Positions 1-12,429 of a DNA stretch of 64,000 bases are shown in pieces. The stretch lies in NCBI GenBank assembly GCA_001466705.2, contig LATX02000111.1:77001-141000 (forward strand). Reading direction: 5' to 3'. Position 1 is the stretch's first letter. The number at the start of each line of letters is the position of its first letter. The notes below the pieces were generated by a model, which worked only from the letters and a program-made list of their open reading frames with translations, did no database searches and was not told the origin of the DNA. The stretch is from Moniliophthora roreri (lineage: Eukaryota > Basidiomycota > Agaricomycetes > Agaricales > Marasmiaceae). A program made the position numbers and the translations under genes.

Positions 1-606
1 ATTTGATAGCAGCGACTTCATGTAGATTACAACCTCGTGTATTTAGAAGTATGTCGTCGGAATACATTATACTTTCTTACATCTGTCCGATGATATCTGA
101 CGAAAAGCTGGCAATGGACCTGCTCAAACCTACCCACATAAAAACATCAGACACCATCGAATACCATCGGTTGCCGTCAGAAAAGGCAGCAAATTACTGA
201 TGATATCCATTGGTATCCGTTTTTCAAGACATCCTATACCAACGGAGACCATCGGATACCGTCAGATGTTTTCACACTAGGCGTGAGGTACAACATAGAG
301 GTGCTTAGTAGCGGTATATTCACAGCTCTTGCAACGTACTTGGTGTGTTTAGATTCCGTGCCGGCTATTGCTTATGTGCTCATGTATGTAGCTACTTGTA
401 CTGTAAGCCTGTGCAAAACATGGATCCAGAAGCTTTTTTGTAGTGATGTTGCTTGAGTGTGTAGTATTTTAAATGGTGTCGATACAATCAAGGTCGGAGA
501 AAAAGCCATGGTATCCTCGCACAGGGGCAGAAATTACATCCATGATAAATACTAAATACACTCAGGAGAAAGATTGTACACCTCAGGCTCATCCAAAATG
601 AATTCT
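1..606. repeat. Segmental duplicate, copy 1
   Basis: This stretch is repeated almost base for base at 897-1502 (offset 896). The only difference I noticed is C at 282 against T at 1178, at a CpG. It carries no recognisable protein; the short open frames in it are not convincing. It contains many variants of a CATCnGATG-like word. Copy 1 runs off the left edge of the window, and a single-N gap follows at 622. A diverged third copy of part of the unit lies near 8130-8310. Confidence 0.85.
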
Positions 607-896
607 CGCTCACAGGTGAGTNGCGGCATAGTCATGTCGTCGCTTACTTTTTTTACTGATGTGATGATCAACAGGCTCATGATATCTAGTCACCTCACGC
701 CATGGCAAGCACCAGCACAAACTACATAGGAATCCGGCTTCGGTTTGAGCAAGTTGCAAAGTTCTCTTGACCCCAATATCACCACCGATCATCATTCTTA
801 CAGATACTGCACTACGGACATGAACAGGGCAGAGTTGGGGCAGAACGTATTGGGTAGCCAGGGCAGAGGGTGTTGGAATGGATATGGCAAAGGGTT

Positions 897-1502
897 ATTT
901 GATAGCAGCGACTTCATGTAGATTACAACCTCGTGTATTTAGAAGTATGTCGTCGGAATACATTATACTTTCTTACATCTGTCCGATGATATCTGACGAA
1001 AAGCTGGCAATGGACCTGCTCAAACCTACCCACATAAAAACATCAGACACCATCGAATACCATCGGTTGCCGTCAGAAAAGGCAGCAAATTACTGATGAT
1101 ATCCATTGGTATCCGTTTTTCAAGACATCCTATACCAACGGAGACCATCGGATACCGTCAGATGTTTTCACACTAGGTGTGAGGTACAACATAGAGGTGC
1201 TTAGTAGCGGTATATTCACAGCTCTTGCAACGTACTTGGTGTGTTTAGATTCCGTGCCGGCTATTGCTTATGTGCTCATGTATGTAGCTACTTGTACTGT
1301 AAGCCTGTGCAAAACATGGATCCAGAAGCTTTTTTGTAGTGATGTTGCTTGAGTGTGTAGTATTTTAAATGGTGTCGATACAATCAAGGTCGGAGAAAAA
1401 GCCATGGTATCCTCGCACAGGGGCAGAAATTACATCCATGATAAATACTAAATACACTCAGGAGAAAGATTGTACACCTCAGGCTCATCCAAAATGAATT
1501 CT
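897..1502. repeat. Segmental duplicate, copy 2
   Basis: Second copy of the sequence at 1-606, ending exactly at the single-N gap at 1503. Both copies ending beside an N suggests that one contig end was duplicated across a scaffold join (two alleles or two read-overlap ends) rather than a biological tandem repeat. Confidence 0.85.
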
Positions 1503-1702
1503 NAGACTTGGAGCTGGAGAGGGAAGAATATAGGAACTCTCCATATAAATAGAAACTCTCCATGCGGAATGAGTTCAACGTCTCTCAAGCTTGTCTAGCA
1601 AGGTGGCTCCCATGGAAGCATACAAATACAATATCTGGTGTTATTATCTGCTGTTTCTGAAGAAACTGGATCAGTACAGACCGTAGATGTGCTGGGATTG
1701 TT

Positions 1703-2438
1703 CATCAGCGAAATGGACACCTAAATATATTGGAATAAAATGAGTGAAATACATTATAATGGCCAAAATACATTATAATCATTATAGTGTATTTTAATGT
1801 AATATAATTGTTGTTCCTTTATTTTAATGGATTAAAATGAAGCAAAATGGTTATAATGTATTCTGGCTATTATGATGTATTTTGGCTATTATAATGTATT
1901 TTGGCTATTATAATGTATTTCAGCCATTATAATGCATCGGCCCCACCTGGGGGTCGGGGACAAAAAAAAAATATTATTTATTTGTTGTGGCCCCCATGAG
2001 TCGAACCCTCATCCTCAAGGTGGATTAGTCAGCAACCTTGGCAGCCCCAGGGTGCTCAAGACCACTGTACCACAGTACCATATGCTTACCACCACACATA
2101 GTACAATATATCCCCTTACTCAAAAGACTCATCTCCACCCCCTTGCTGTTTCTATTGATCAAATCCCCAACCAAAAGCTTCCCTTCACTTCATAGAGTCC
2201 TCTCCCTGTCATCTGGAAGGCATAAAAATGCACTGTTTTGATTGCCTCTGTTACAATCTATTTTACTACATTATAATAACCTTGTCTCATTTTATTGCAT
2301 TTTAATATACTATAATAATACCATCCCATTTTATTGTATTTTAATGTATTGTATTGCTTGATTTTAATTTATTATAATGGACTAAAATCAGCAAAATACA
2401 TTATAATTTATTATATTTAGGTGTCCATTTTGCTGATG
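1703..2438. mobile_element. MITE-like element with ~27-bp terminal inverted repeats
   Basis: The left end (about 1703-1730) reads CATCAGCGAAATGGACACCT and continues AAATATA. The right end (about 2412-2438) is its reverse complement with small changes. The ends enclose about 0.7 kb with no transposase, rich in repeated TATAATG / CATTATA words in both orientations. This is the layout of a non-autonomous DNA transposon. TTCAT occurs at both borders and could be the target duplication, but it overlaps the inverted repeat, so I cannot decide. A tRNA-like Pol III module lies inside. Confidence 0.65.
1986..2074 (-). tRNA. tRNA-like Pol III module (89 nt), probably SINE- or pseudo-tRNA-derived
   Basis: On the minus strand there is an A-box-like TGGTACAGTGG, a B box GGTTCGACTC, and ends TGTGG / CCACA that pair as an acceptor stem. 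A CAAGG / CCTTG pair brackets the middle. The 89-nt length would suit a class II (Leu/Ser) tRNA. A run of ten T on the minus strand (1962-1971) lies just downstream, as expected of a Pol III terminator. The anticodon loop does not fold cleanly, so a functional tRNA is unlikely. It sits inside the inverted-repeat element. Confidence 0.4.
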
Positions 2439-4249
2439 TTCATTTGAGTAAGTTGTGCATGATCAAATGTAAATCGAAGCGCCATCAATATAGTCCTCAA
2501 GCAGATCTTCCCATAATTTTTTTTTACCTTCAGGCCTTCATGCCATTTTCTAAATGCTTATTCAATTAATGCATGCTTTAAGACACATTTATGAGAAACC
2601 AGGATGATATCTAATCAAATAGCCAACAAAATTCACAGCTACTAGCACTCTTATTTGTTGCTTATTTGTCTGCAGCACTGTACTAGTCTCAGAGATGGAC
2701 TTCAATTGTTCCAAGGTGTATAATGATATAAAGGTAGGTTGATATGTAGACACACCACTGTGATGGCTCAATGAGAAGCAACAATGTACATGGAAAATCT
2801 ACACTAGGGCTGGACACCATGCCCGTATATACAGTGGCAACAGTTACAGCTGTATGGCTATCGTATCCATAGCATTGACAAAAAATTTGAGCTTTATACA
2901 GGATGGTGGACAGGATGAGTTGAACCTATTTAAACCTATACTGTACACAGCCGATATGGCGTGCTGCTGTAGTCCAAGAACCCACAGTGGTGCCATGAGA
3001 GGTAAGAAAATTTGATTCCTTTGTTGGTATAGAAAGACAGAAACATAATAGTAGGGGGGGAGGTCAGGCCCAGTGGGATTTTGGTCGACGGCATCCAATG
3101 GCATCCGATGGAAACTAACAAACTCTAAAAACATCATATAGAGCATTGTTAAGTTGGAATTTTTTCAATGATATCTGATGCTATCCTATGTTATTCGGTG
3201 TATCCTGTGCAGGTGTTTGTAGGCCTCATCTTTCATCAGGTTTCATCAGATAACATTAGAAAACACTATTTCATTGAGTATTACAACACATTGTGCCTGA
3301 GATACCATAGTCACCAACAAGTCCAATGTTCTACACCTTGTGATGCTCTTGTCCTACACCTCACGAAACCCTCTGCCTAATGCCCAACAGACCTTATCCA
3401 TCCGTTTGTCATTTCAGGTCTTGAACTGTACATCTAATATGTTTGACAGTCAGTAATGCGGGATATGCCAATAGCGAGAGCCCAAAACTCACTGATTATA
3501 AGGCTTCTGAAACCATGGTGTTCTGTGGTAACTCTCAGCACGGTACAAGGTAATGAGAGGGAGAATACCATACATGATGTCTGTGTATCTCCTCATCAAT
3601 CTGATGGGAGTGCCTTCACTTGAGTTTTGACAAAATCTGCTGTATTTCATTAGTACATTTTGATTGCGTGAGAATTGTCGTGAGCACACCAAAGCTGATT
3701 CTACTGGTAGAAGCCCAAATTGATCCATTTTGACGTGTAAGTTGCGATATCTTCAGGCTGTTGGGGCTGGGAAGTTAGCAAGGAGCACAGGAAAAGTTTA
3801 GGGTAGGCCTGAGAAATAGAACAGTGCACAGACCACAGAATGGCTTGGGTGATTTCTTTTCTTGCCTAAGTCCCACTAGTCATGGCAGATTCAAGATAGG
3901 TGCACACCTAAATCTTTCAGAGTTTTGTTGCCAGGACATCAGAATTGCCACATTTCATCGTATGTCATCAGATGGCATCAAATAACATTGACTAACATCT
4001 CGTTGGGGGTCAGAAGGGAGTTCTAGAGATGGAGATGACTAGTGCAAGGACCATATTTCAGGCTGAAGGCTTCATCGACAGTGCTAAGGGGAAGAATACA
4101 GAAGTCAGTGCCTGTAATCCTTTCACTGAACCAGCAGGCATATGTACCAGTAAGTCACTGCATTTCATGGACCAGCTCTCAGTAAACTATCATCAATTCC
4201 AGAGTCCATACCCCCCCATGTGCTGGACTGCCTCCCTGCATTAGCCCGA
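2439..4249. other. Non-coding, repeat-derived stretch
   Basis: No gene is recognisable on either strand. Degenerate CATC/GATG words recur at about 3080-3250 and 3950-4010 and resemble those in the repeats at 1-606, so this is probably decayed repeat DNA. Confidence 0.4.
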
Positions 4250-5874
4250 TGAAGATGCTCAAAAACCTATGCCTCTACTATGAAAACACGAGGCCTGTGG
4301 TGCCAAAATACCCCTGAAAAAGGTATATATAAGTTCTTGATTCTCAGTTTTGTTTGCGAGTTGGTTCAGCATGGTTCACTGTTACTGCAATGTCAAGAAT
4401 AATTTCTCAATGTCTCGCTCGGTAGTTCAGAGATGAATGCCTTCAAAACAACTTCTCAGATTGAGATTGGTGTTCTTTTTGTATAATATTTATTGGTTAT
4501 GTGGGTTTATTATCACTTCGAAAGCAAATACTGGTATAGATTTTCGACCACAAACTGCACAAAGAATAAACTTCTTCTAAGCGAGAATAAAGGTACCTCT
4601 TGTACCTGAATATAGCCCTCTTAGCTATGTTCTGCAACAATTCTCAAGAGGACAAATCTTCTAGACACTGCTAGCCTGAAACTCTCTCTGATTCACGTCG
4701 AAACACTGGACTATACTNACTGATACAATATTATTCTTATCAGAAAACGTGCCTCTTGCACTAAAAACTAAGCTCTTCCTAGCTTTTATTTATATCTCTG
4801 GTTTGGGTTACAATCTCAGGTCTCAACTAGCCTGTGCCTCTTGCACAACTAAATAAGCTAAGGCCCAAAGTGGTTGAAAAATACTGATTGCCGGTAGCTC
4901 TTCTACCTGAGCAACAACATCATACACTCTGGTAATCGGTGGGCAGTATCTCTCCTGCTTTCCACCTACAAAACACATCCCCTTTTATACTCTACAATAT
5001 AAATAATCTAATATATCTGTCACACATACAAATAAAACTGAGTCAGGTGCTAAATATTATATAAACTGAGCGGTGTTTGGTAATTTCTCTGTCACAGTGT
5101 CCAATTGTAGTCAAGCTTCGTAGCTATAATCTCTTTTATTCTTTTTCTATGACGATTGTGCNTTGCAATTTCTTCAATCAAATGGCTCTCCTTCTGACTC
5201 CATTTGAAAATATTATACTTCCATGCCACTCCACATGGTTCCTTCCTTCTCTGTCTATTGTCATCTGCTCTGTGGACACGTAATATGCTTCCATATCTCC
5301 TCTAAAGTGTATGCATAAGCTCAGCCATGCTATCTTCTTGTCATACAGCTTTGTCTTCCGCTTTCCGTGATACAGGCACCTTTTTGGTAACCGATCATCT
5401 ATTTCATTCCTCTAATTTGATTATTGGTATCTTGAGTATCCCCTGCCGATAATTTGTCATTCTCTGTTTCATATCCGTTTTTGGTAATATTCTAGTTGGT
5501 GTATCATCGAAGGCTTTTATTCTTCCTTCAAGTCGGGTATGGATTGAAAATATTGTTAAAAGTTAAAATATTCCCTTTGGTACGCTTTCAATAGAGAGGT
5601 GTGATGTGGTGTGTTTCTCTACAGGTTTCAGGATGCTCCTCTGTGTTCAGATTCACTGTTTATTTTCATACTAGCAGTGGCTGGGTACCCTTGTATGGCC
5701 TACCATCAACCATTACTCTGCTAATATTTTGTACCCTTCTCTACTACTCACTTTGACTAGCTGCTCAGGGCTCACACTAGTCCTCAATTCGCTTTTATAT
5801 GTTATTTTCAACCATAAAAGTGCAAAATATTCTCTATTTGCATGTGAAATAAAAGGCAAAAGTTATGCATATCA
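4250..5874 (-). mobile_element. Solo LTR, family L1, copy 1
   Basis: This is the reverse complement of 33947-35619 over nearly its whole length, with point differences. On the minus strand it starts TGATATGCATAACTTTTGCC and ends GCATCTTCA, the TG...CA ends of an LTR. It is interrupted by single-N gaps at 4718 and 5162, so its length (1625 bp against 1673) is approximate. No gag or pol adjoins it and I see no matching 5-bp target duplication, so it is a solo LTR or fragment. Confidence 0.75.
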
Positions 5875-6456
5875 CTGACCCAAGGTGAAAAAATATAAAT
5901 TGTTGATCTGCTGAACCCTGTGGCCTGAGACTGTCATTGTCTGAGTTGTTGCAGGGTTGTCATGACAGGGTCATTGATACTGAAGCTGGCTAAATGATCT
6001 GAGATGAGCAGATTGTAGCCGGATTGAGGGCGAAATGGAGGATGGTCAGTACGGTTGTGGGAGATGACAACAAGCAATGGCGTAATTTTGTATTTTCTTG
6101 AAAGGGAAGGTAAAATGTGGACGATCCAAAAAGGAAAGCAACTCAGGAAGGACGGCTGACACGACTTGGAGTTTCTGAGAGGAAGATATTAGCATATTTG
6201 AGGAGATAAAGGATAGATATTCGCATACAGGCCTTTGATGTGGAAAGCATTCTCATCAGAGGGCGGAAACCACCTGGACCGTGCCTTCTACTATGACGTT
6301 TTACCTGGGCACCATAGGTGGATGTAGCGGCATACATACCATCCAGTGAATTAGACCGTACCGACCTCGAATCTCTGTTAAGCCCTTGTGTTTGGTGTGG
6401 TGTTGTAAATAGCAGAATAAGTACTCAGATGGTCTCACTAGATGTGTGAATGGCAT
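5875..6456. other. Unassigned stretch
   Basis: No recognisable gene. The last 60 bases (about 6395-6455) resemble two pieces at about 6848-6870 and 6928-6955, so a short sequence is repeated on both sides of the MITE-like element that follows. Confidence 0.35.
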
Positions 6457-6818
6457 CTGCAAAAAGTATGTAGCATTATAATAGGGTTATAACCCTCATA
6501 ATGCATTATGAGTTCCATAATCATTAGCAACCCTGTTATATGCCAAGTCAGATATGGTAACCTAGTTATAATGTAGTTGTAACATACCATAATAATTACA
6601 AGTCCCATAATAATTATGATAAGTTGCAATGCTATTACAACCTAAAGACAATGTTACAACTATATTANAGTTGTAATGGGGTTGTAAGGCAGTTAAAACA
6701 TTTCAATATATTGCAACTAGGCTACAATACACTTAAAATCTAGCTGGATTTATTATCATATGTTGTAACCTTTATAATCCTGTTGTAAGGATATTATAAT
6801 GTAATGTACTTTTTGCAG
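6457..6818. mobile_element. Short MITE-like element, CTGCAAAAAGTA termini
   Basis: The left end reads CTGCAAAAAGTATGTAGCAT and the right end is the inverted CTGCAAAAAGTACATTACAT. The interior is dense in TTATAA / TTGTAAC words and has no reading frame. A single-N gap lies at 6668, so the true length is unknown. The layout fits a small non-autonomous inverted-repeat transposon. Confidence 0.6.
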
Positions 6819-7420
6819 GTGGGCTGTATTGATGCCTCTACAGTACCTGTTGTAAATAGCAGAATAAGTACTGTAGGGATTGGTTGTGAGTAAGAGAAAT
6901 ATATGAAAGAAATAATGTATCTTACCTCAGACAGTCTCACTAGATGCATGAATGGCAGGCATTACAACGTGTACGTAGCTAATAAATGCTAAACTGGGGA
7001 ATTTGATTAATAGGTAAGATGAGTCAGACACATATCATATGGAATGTGTATTGTAGTTGGGAAGCAGAAACAGGAAACGGAGTACAGATTAGACACCTAT
7101 GGTTCCCGGATATATCCACAAATTAGTAGGCATGATCTGACTGGATGACGCTGCCCAATTTGTGGAAAAAATACCTGGGGACCAAAGCTCTTCAACATCT
7201 CTGGATTTATTTCCAGAGATTTTTCAAAATCTTTCTCTAGGTCCCTCCAAGTTGTGCAAGACCCATATGCCGGATGGATCCAGAGCTCGACATCAGTGTT
7301 AGTGCATCATCGTTGGTCTTGCCATCTTTCACATGGGCTTCATCATTGTTCTGATTGCTCCATCATCGTTGCCAGAAGCCATCATTGCCATCGTTGATGT
7401 TGGGAAAATTTTAGATGTGT
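6819..7420. other. Unassigned stretch with CATCATCGTTG repeats
   Basis: Nothing that looks like a gene. Between about 7300 and 7400 there is an imperfect array of CATCATCGTTG / CCATCGTTG words, a low-complexity patch. Confidence 0.35.
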
Positions 7421-9966
7421 ACCAATCCCTTAAAAAAAAATCTCATTGCTCATAATGAATTTCAGGCCAGGTCATTGTCATCATCAGTCATTTTCACTCA
7501 GCTCTCTTGTCGTTGTTGTCATCGTGCATAGTTTAACAGAGATTCCAGTGTGTCACACTTTACCAAAAATTATCTTAAGGCTGACCTTTGTGCTCGAGTA
7601 GACCCAGAATGGACCGTTTTCTCATTATTATTCATTGTCATGCTATACTCCAGGGCTGCACAACAAAAATATTTTCTCTGTTCCTGCCCTCTTCCGCACC
7701 TCGCACCTCGCACCTCTTGCCAACTTTACCTTACTCAAACTTCTGTGGTAACTAGCTGCCTCAATGGCTGGCCACGAGTCTCGCAACTATAATTATTGGT
7801 CTTGGTCGTCATAATCCCACTTACACCTTTCCTTATTTCTCCATCTTCAGTTTGCTACTTATCTGTTCTCTAGTGGAGTTTACCTTGAATGTCACCTCAA
7901 GCCAGTCAGAACAATGTGAAGGAGAACACTTTCAACTCAGAGTTTGGGTAATACACTATGGTGAACACATGCCAGTAGTTTATACTGACATGTAAGATTA
8001 ACTTCTTCAAATCCCTCTCAGGAAGGTGAGCATGACAAGGCTATTGATAATGCGAAATGATCTCATCCTTGGTTCAGGTAAGTTTTGAAGCTCTCAACTT
8101 GGATAACACTACAACAGAATTATGGACAGGGCAGGGGATCAGGACAGATATGGTCATCAGAGCAAAGGGTATTGGAGCAGTCAGGACAAGGGTTTGACAG
8201 CAAGGGACTTCATGTAGATTACAAGTTCATGTAAATACACGTACATCATCAGAATTTATTAGGTTTGCAAATATTTATTCTATGGTATCTGGTGGTAACC
8301 TGCCTCAAATCCAGGTGCCAAGTGCCAGCCAAGTGCCCACTGCCTGCCCCTTCTCCATAGCTCAACGTCATAATATTACCCCTACAAACTGGTCATATAA
8401 GACCCCAATAAGAGCAAGAAGTATAATTTTTAAAAGTAAAAGACTAGATCGAGGGAGAAACTTATGAACACTGCTAAGAACACCAAACTGGTCAGAAACT
8501 CACTGCATAATTGACTTTACTGGTGTCGGCAAATGCTCTAAGGCCTTGGGGGCCAGAATAAATGCAAAGAAACATTGGATGGTGTATTCAGAATGTTTCC
8601 AGGAACTTTGGATGCAGGGGGAAGCTGGGGTCCTGATGTACCTGTTTAAAAATACATTATCATGCATTAATCATAGTAATAGTCAGTGCAAGTTGTGCCT
8701 TGAACAGTACTTCAACCAGAACTGCCACATTCCCAGCCTCCTACTGCTTCCAGAATTCTCCTAGTCACCCTTGGTACCTTCTCTTTCAATATTTGGCTTT
8801 ACTTTGACTATAATATTGCAAACGCTCTGTGGTATTGCAGAATTTTCAGAAGTGCAATGAGTTTCTCACCCTTCAATGACATTTCACTGTATCCACGGGT
8901 CCCCTTCAATGAAATGTGCCACAATACTGGATACATATGTGACTGGATACTACAAGAGTAACATGGCACTATTATATGAAGTGTAAGACCAGTGCTTCAA
9001 TGCAGGAAGTGCAGAATTGTGGAGGCAGAGAGTGGGCACTTGTTCAGTGCTCGAGACTTAAATGTGGGTCGTGCTCAGTGAGCCAGCTCCTTTTTGCTCA
9101 TGGATTAAGGCAAGGAGAGCATATAAACAGAGAAAATGTCTTGAAACTAAATGATACCAGATACATGATGGATCCCAACACTAATACCAATGTTCCCTTT
9201 ATAATACTCTGCATAGTACAGTACACTGCCTTCTTCAAGCTACTGATGTGCGTTTGGTGACCCATCTAGATGAAGACTGGGGAAAGAGACATGAATGAAC
9301 ATCCAAGGTGGACACAAATGGTGTATTGGTGCTGATAGCGTGTGTGAAATTATGCCTGTGTAACAAAGCATCCAACGTCCATGAATCTTNACCAATCCCT
9401 TAAAAAAAAATCTCATTGCTCATAATGAATTTCAGGCCAGGTCATTGTCATCATCAGTCATTTTCACTCAGCTCTCTTGTCGTTGTTGTCATCGTGCATA
9501 GTTTAACAGAGATTCCAGTGTGTCACACTTTACCAAAAATTATCTTAAGGCTGACCTTTGTGCTTGAGTAGACCCAGAATGGACCGTTTTCTCATTATTA
9601 TTCATTGTCATGCTATACTCCAGGGCTGCACAACAAAAATATTTTCTCTGTTCCTGCCCTCTTCCGCACCTCGCACCTCGCACCTCGCACCTCTTGCCAA
9701 CTTTACCTTACTCAAACTTGAAACTAAATGATACCAGATACATGATGGATCCCAACACTAATACCAATGTTCCCTTTATAATACTCTGCATAGTACAGTA
9801 CACTGCCTTCTTCAAGCTACTGATGTGCGTTTGGTAACCCATCTAGATGAGGACTGGGGAAAGAGACATGAATGAACATCCAAGGTGGACACAAATGGTG
9901 TATTGGTGCTGATAGCGTGTGTGAAATTATGTCTGTGTAACAAAGCATCCAACGTCCATGAATCTT
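7421..9966. repeat. Two versions of one locus joined across an N: long (7421-9389) and short (9391-9966)
   Basis: Positions 9391-9719 repeat 7421-7742, and 9717-9966 repeat 9140-9389. The short version therefore lacks about 1.4 kb (7743-9139) that the long version has. The break is at a shared CTT. The short version also has one extra 7-bp CACCTCG unit. The two versions meet at the N at 9390, so they may be two alleles or haplotypes placed in tandem. No protein is recognisable in either. Confidence 0.75.
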
Positions 9967-11364
9967 CATGGCCAGTGGGAAACAAGGGTTGCTGACAAAG
10001 GTGAAAATAGTATATACCACATATTCCCAGGCTTTGAGTATCTGTGGTATGAGGACCTATCACATAGTGGACAGTGACAATTGAAAAAAAAGGCACCACC
10101 CAAGTATGAAGAGATGAGAACACAAGAAAAAAGGACTACATACTCCAATCCTGATTACAACTATGATGATACCATCCCAGAAGCTATGGCTGTCTGAAAC
10201 TCATATTCCCTTTCTGCACAGGGATTTGCTTCCCATAAGGACATCCAACAATCCTACGATGCGGCCTATGGCACAGACAGAAGAGGTGTATGTGCGACTC
10301 AATGCCCTGTTTGCAAGGTGGGAACCCACTGTGCCATCGACTGTTGAAACTACCATTGTGAGATATGTGGACAATCTGTAGCTGGGCATCTATTTCGAGA
10401 CTGCAACGAACGACGATGGTCTCACAGAACTTCGGGACCGAACAATTCCCTTGGCCATCGAACTTTTGATGTCAATATTACAGGACTTGACTATGATGAT
10501 GACCTTTATGGAAACAGTGAACAATAACAGAGAAAACAAGGAGGATCCAGAGGGTCAAACTCAGTTTGTGGAGGGAAGGCACATGTACGTGATAGACAAC
10601 CAAGGGGCAAGGATTCAACTGGTGGAATTCGTTGGAGAATGGATACTGAGAGAAGTGATAACCTTGAACTTGGAAGTTCGAGCATAGACAGAGGGTATTG
10701 CTACAATCGTTTACACAGACGCTCATACTATATTTTTGTCTTACAGACTTTGTTTCCTTTTTCCATTTATGTCTTTTAAGTGCTGTTTAGTGCTTCTACC
10801 TATGCTTCTTTTTTACATCTGGACACATCCACATTCCCAGTTCTCTTTTCGTCAATGTTTTCCATTTGTATTTAAGAAGTCATAATGATATCATAATGAC
10901 TTGATTATTCTATTTATTTCTATCTCCTTCCATATGAAATCTTCTCTGACATTGCTTACGATGTCATGTTTCTTATTTATGACTTCATTGACATTCTTAC
11001 ATGTTCTATTGCTTTCTACTTGTTTACCAAACAATGATGTTGCTTCAGCAGTTTGTATGCAAACTAGTAGCTACAATGGTTGTATAAGTAGATAGTATTC
11101 AGGTCTAAGTTACTTCAGCTTGACCTGGTTAATTCCAGATTGGACATCTTGCTCACATCGACTGAATCTTCTGAACCTTTGACATCTATCAGACCACAAC
11201 TTTCCCACCCACTTATACCTTCTGTATAAGGAAAAATCTGGCAGAAGAAGACGAAACCTCATAAACTTGGACTCATAACAAGCACTGCCCCCAGCAAGAA
11301 GCTTCTGATGGATATGTCCACAGAGTACAAAATCAGTTTCGTCCTGTTGATCAACCCTTAAATC
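9967..11364. other. Unassigned stretch with short open frames
   Basis: Plus-strand frames at 10163-10381 and 10451-10687 have a mixed hydrophilic composition and could be exon relics of one gene. I recognise no domain in them. The rest, to the sirtuin remnant, is AT-rich and closed in all frames. Confidence 0.25.
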
Positions 11365-12423
11365 ATGCTGCCAGAACACATCTCGTCAAAGGAGCAATCA
11401 TTTCGAGAGGCACTTTCATTGGCCAAGAACATTCTCATTCTTGCCAGCGCAAGCCTATCTGCAGCCTCTGGTACACATTTTCACATTACAGCACAAGCTC
11501 TCACTTCAATCAACATCCAACAGAGATCCCAACATTCAGAGATGGCGGTGGCATGTGGAGGTCCTTATATGCAATGTCTCTTGCTACACCAGATGAATTC
11601 AATGCAGATCCCTCCCTTGTATGGAAAATTTATCATTATTGGAGGAGCATGTGTGTTTTATCACTACAATCTGTTTTGTGCACACCATGACCTTACCTCT
11701 TTAGAGCATTATCTGCACAGCCCAATGATGCCCATCACATCATCTCAAAGCTGTTAGTAGCCAAATATCTTAAAAAAGTTGTTTCAAAGGCCAAGTCCTG
11801 TCACCTAGTCATGCAAATGTAGATGGACTGTCTATGTCAGCTTTCCTTTTGCATTCTGCAGAACTTAATACCAAGACAAAGAAAGCTGCCATTCCCAGAA
11901 CATCCATTGTGGAAATGCATAGAAGACTCTTTGACATCAACTATACTCAATCTGAGTGTGGTTACAGCCATGAAGATTGTTCCCATGCCATCTGCCTGGC
12001 CCTTGCAGCAGCAGATGAGTCTTTTCAGACTATTCAGGATGCTGGTACCATCAACAGAGCTATTCCCCTTGAAGAACTTCCTTGCTATGGGAAATGTGGA
12101 GCCCTAGCCTGTCTAGATGTGGTTTGGTTCGGGGAAAAACCATATCACATTGATGAAATTAATATGCTGGTCTACAAAGCTGACATGATACTTGTAATTA
12201 GCACATCCTCTGCCATAAGCCCTCGTTCAGATGCAATCTTTTGCATTTTTTTATAATGTTTCAGGTGTGTCCTGCCTCAATGTTTGCCTATTGTGTCAAG
12301 AGACGGGGCAGGAAAGTTGGAGTCTTCAATCTTGAATCCACTCTGCAAGATGCAGCGGCAGACTTTGCATTCACTGGTGCTTGCGAGATAGTCCTACCGT
12401 CCTTATCTCTGGAGCTGGTTTGA
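11365..12423 (+). pseudogene. Decayed sirtuin (NAD-dependent protein deacylase) gene
   Basis: Sirtuins remove acyl groups from lysines using NAD. Several family blocks are readable in order: an NAD-site block LSAAS, then [18 protein letters not shown]...PSLVW; NDAHHIISKL; NVDGLS; EMHRRLFD with the catalytic His kept; CGALA..DVVWFGEKP; PASMFAYCVKRRG; FNLES...AADFAF. Introns at about 11471-11523 and 11651-11704 splice cleanly, so it is not a processed copy. It looks dead: the glycine motif GAGLS reads ASASLS, one zinc cysteine is Tyr (NYTQSEC), conserved RPD reads CLD, and the frame shifts between about 11790 and 11830. The last intron (about 12231-12265) is uncertain. Most lesions are C-to-T or G-to-A. 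The order of blocks resembles the SIRT5-like class, with less certainty. Confidence 0.75.
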
Positions 12424-12429
12424 TCCAAT

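Noticed and set aside
7743..9139. Transposon insertion distinguishing the long and short versions
   Set aside because: The ends are not inverted repeats of each other and only a 3-bp CTT is shared, which a microhomology deletion explains equally well.
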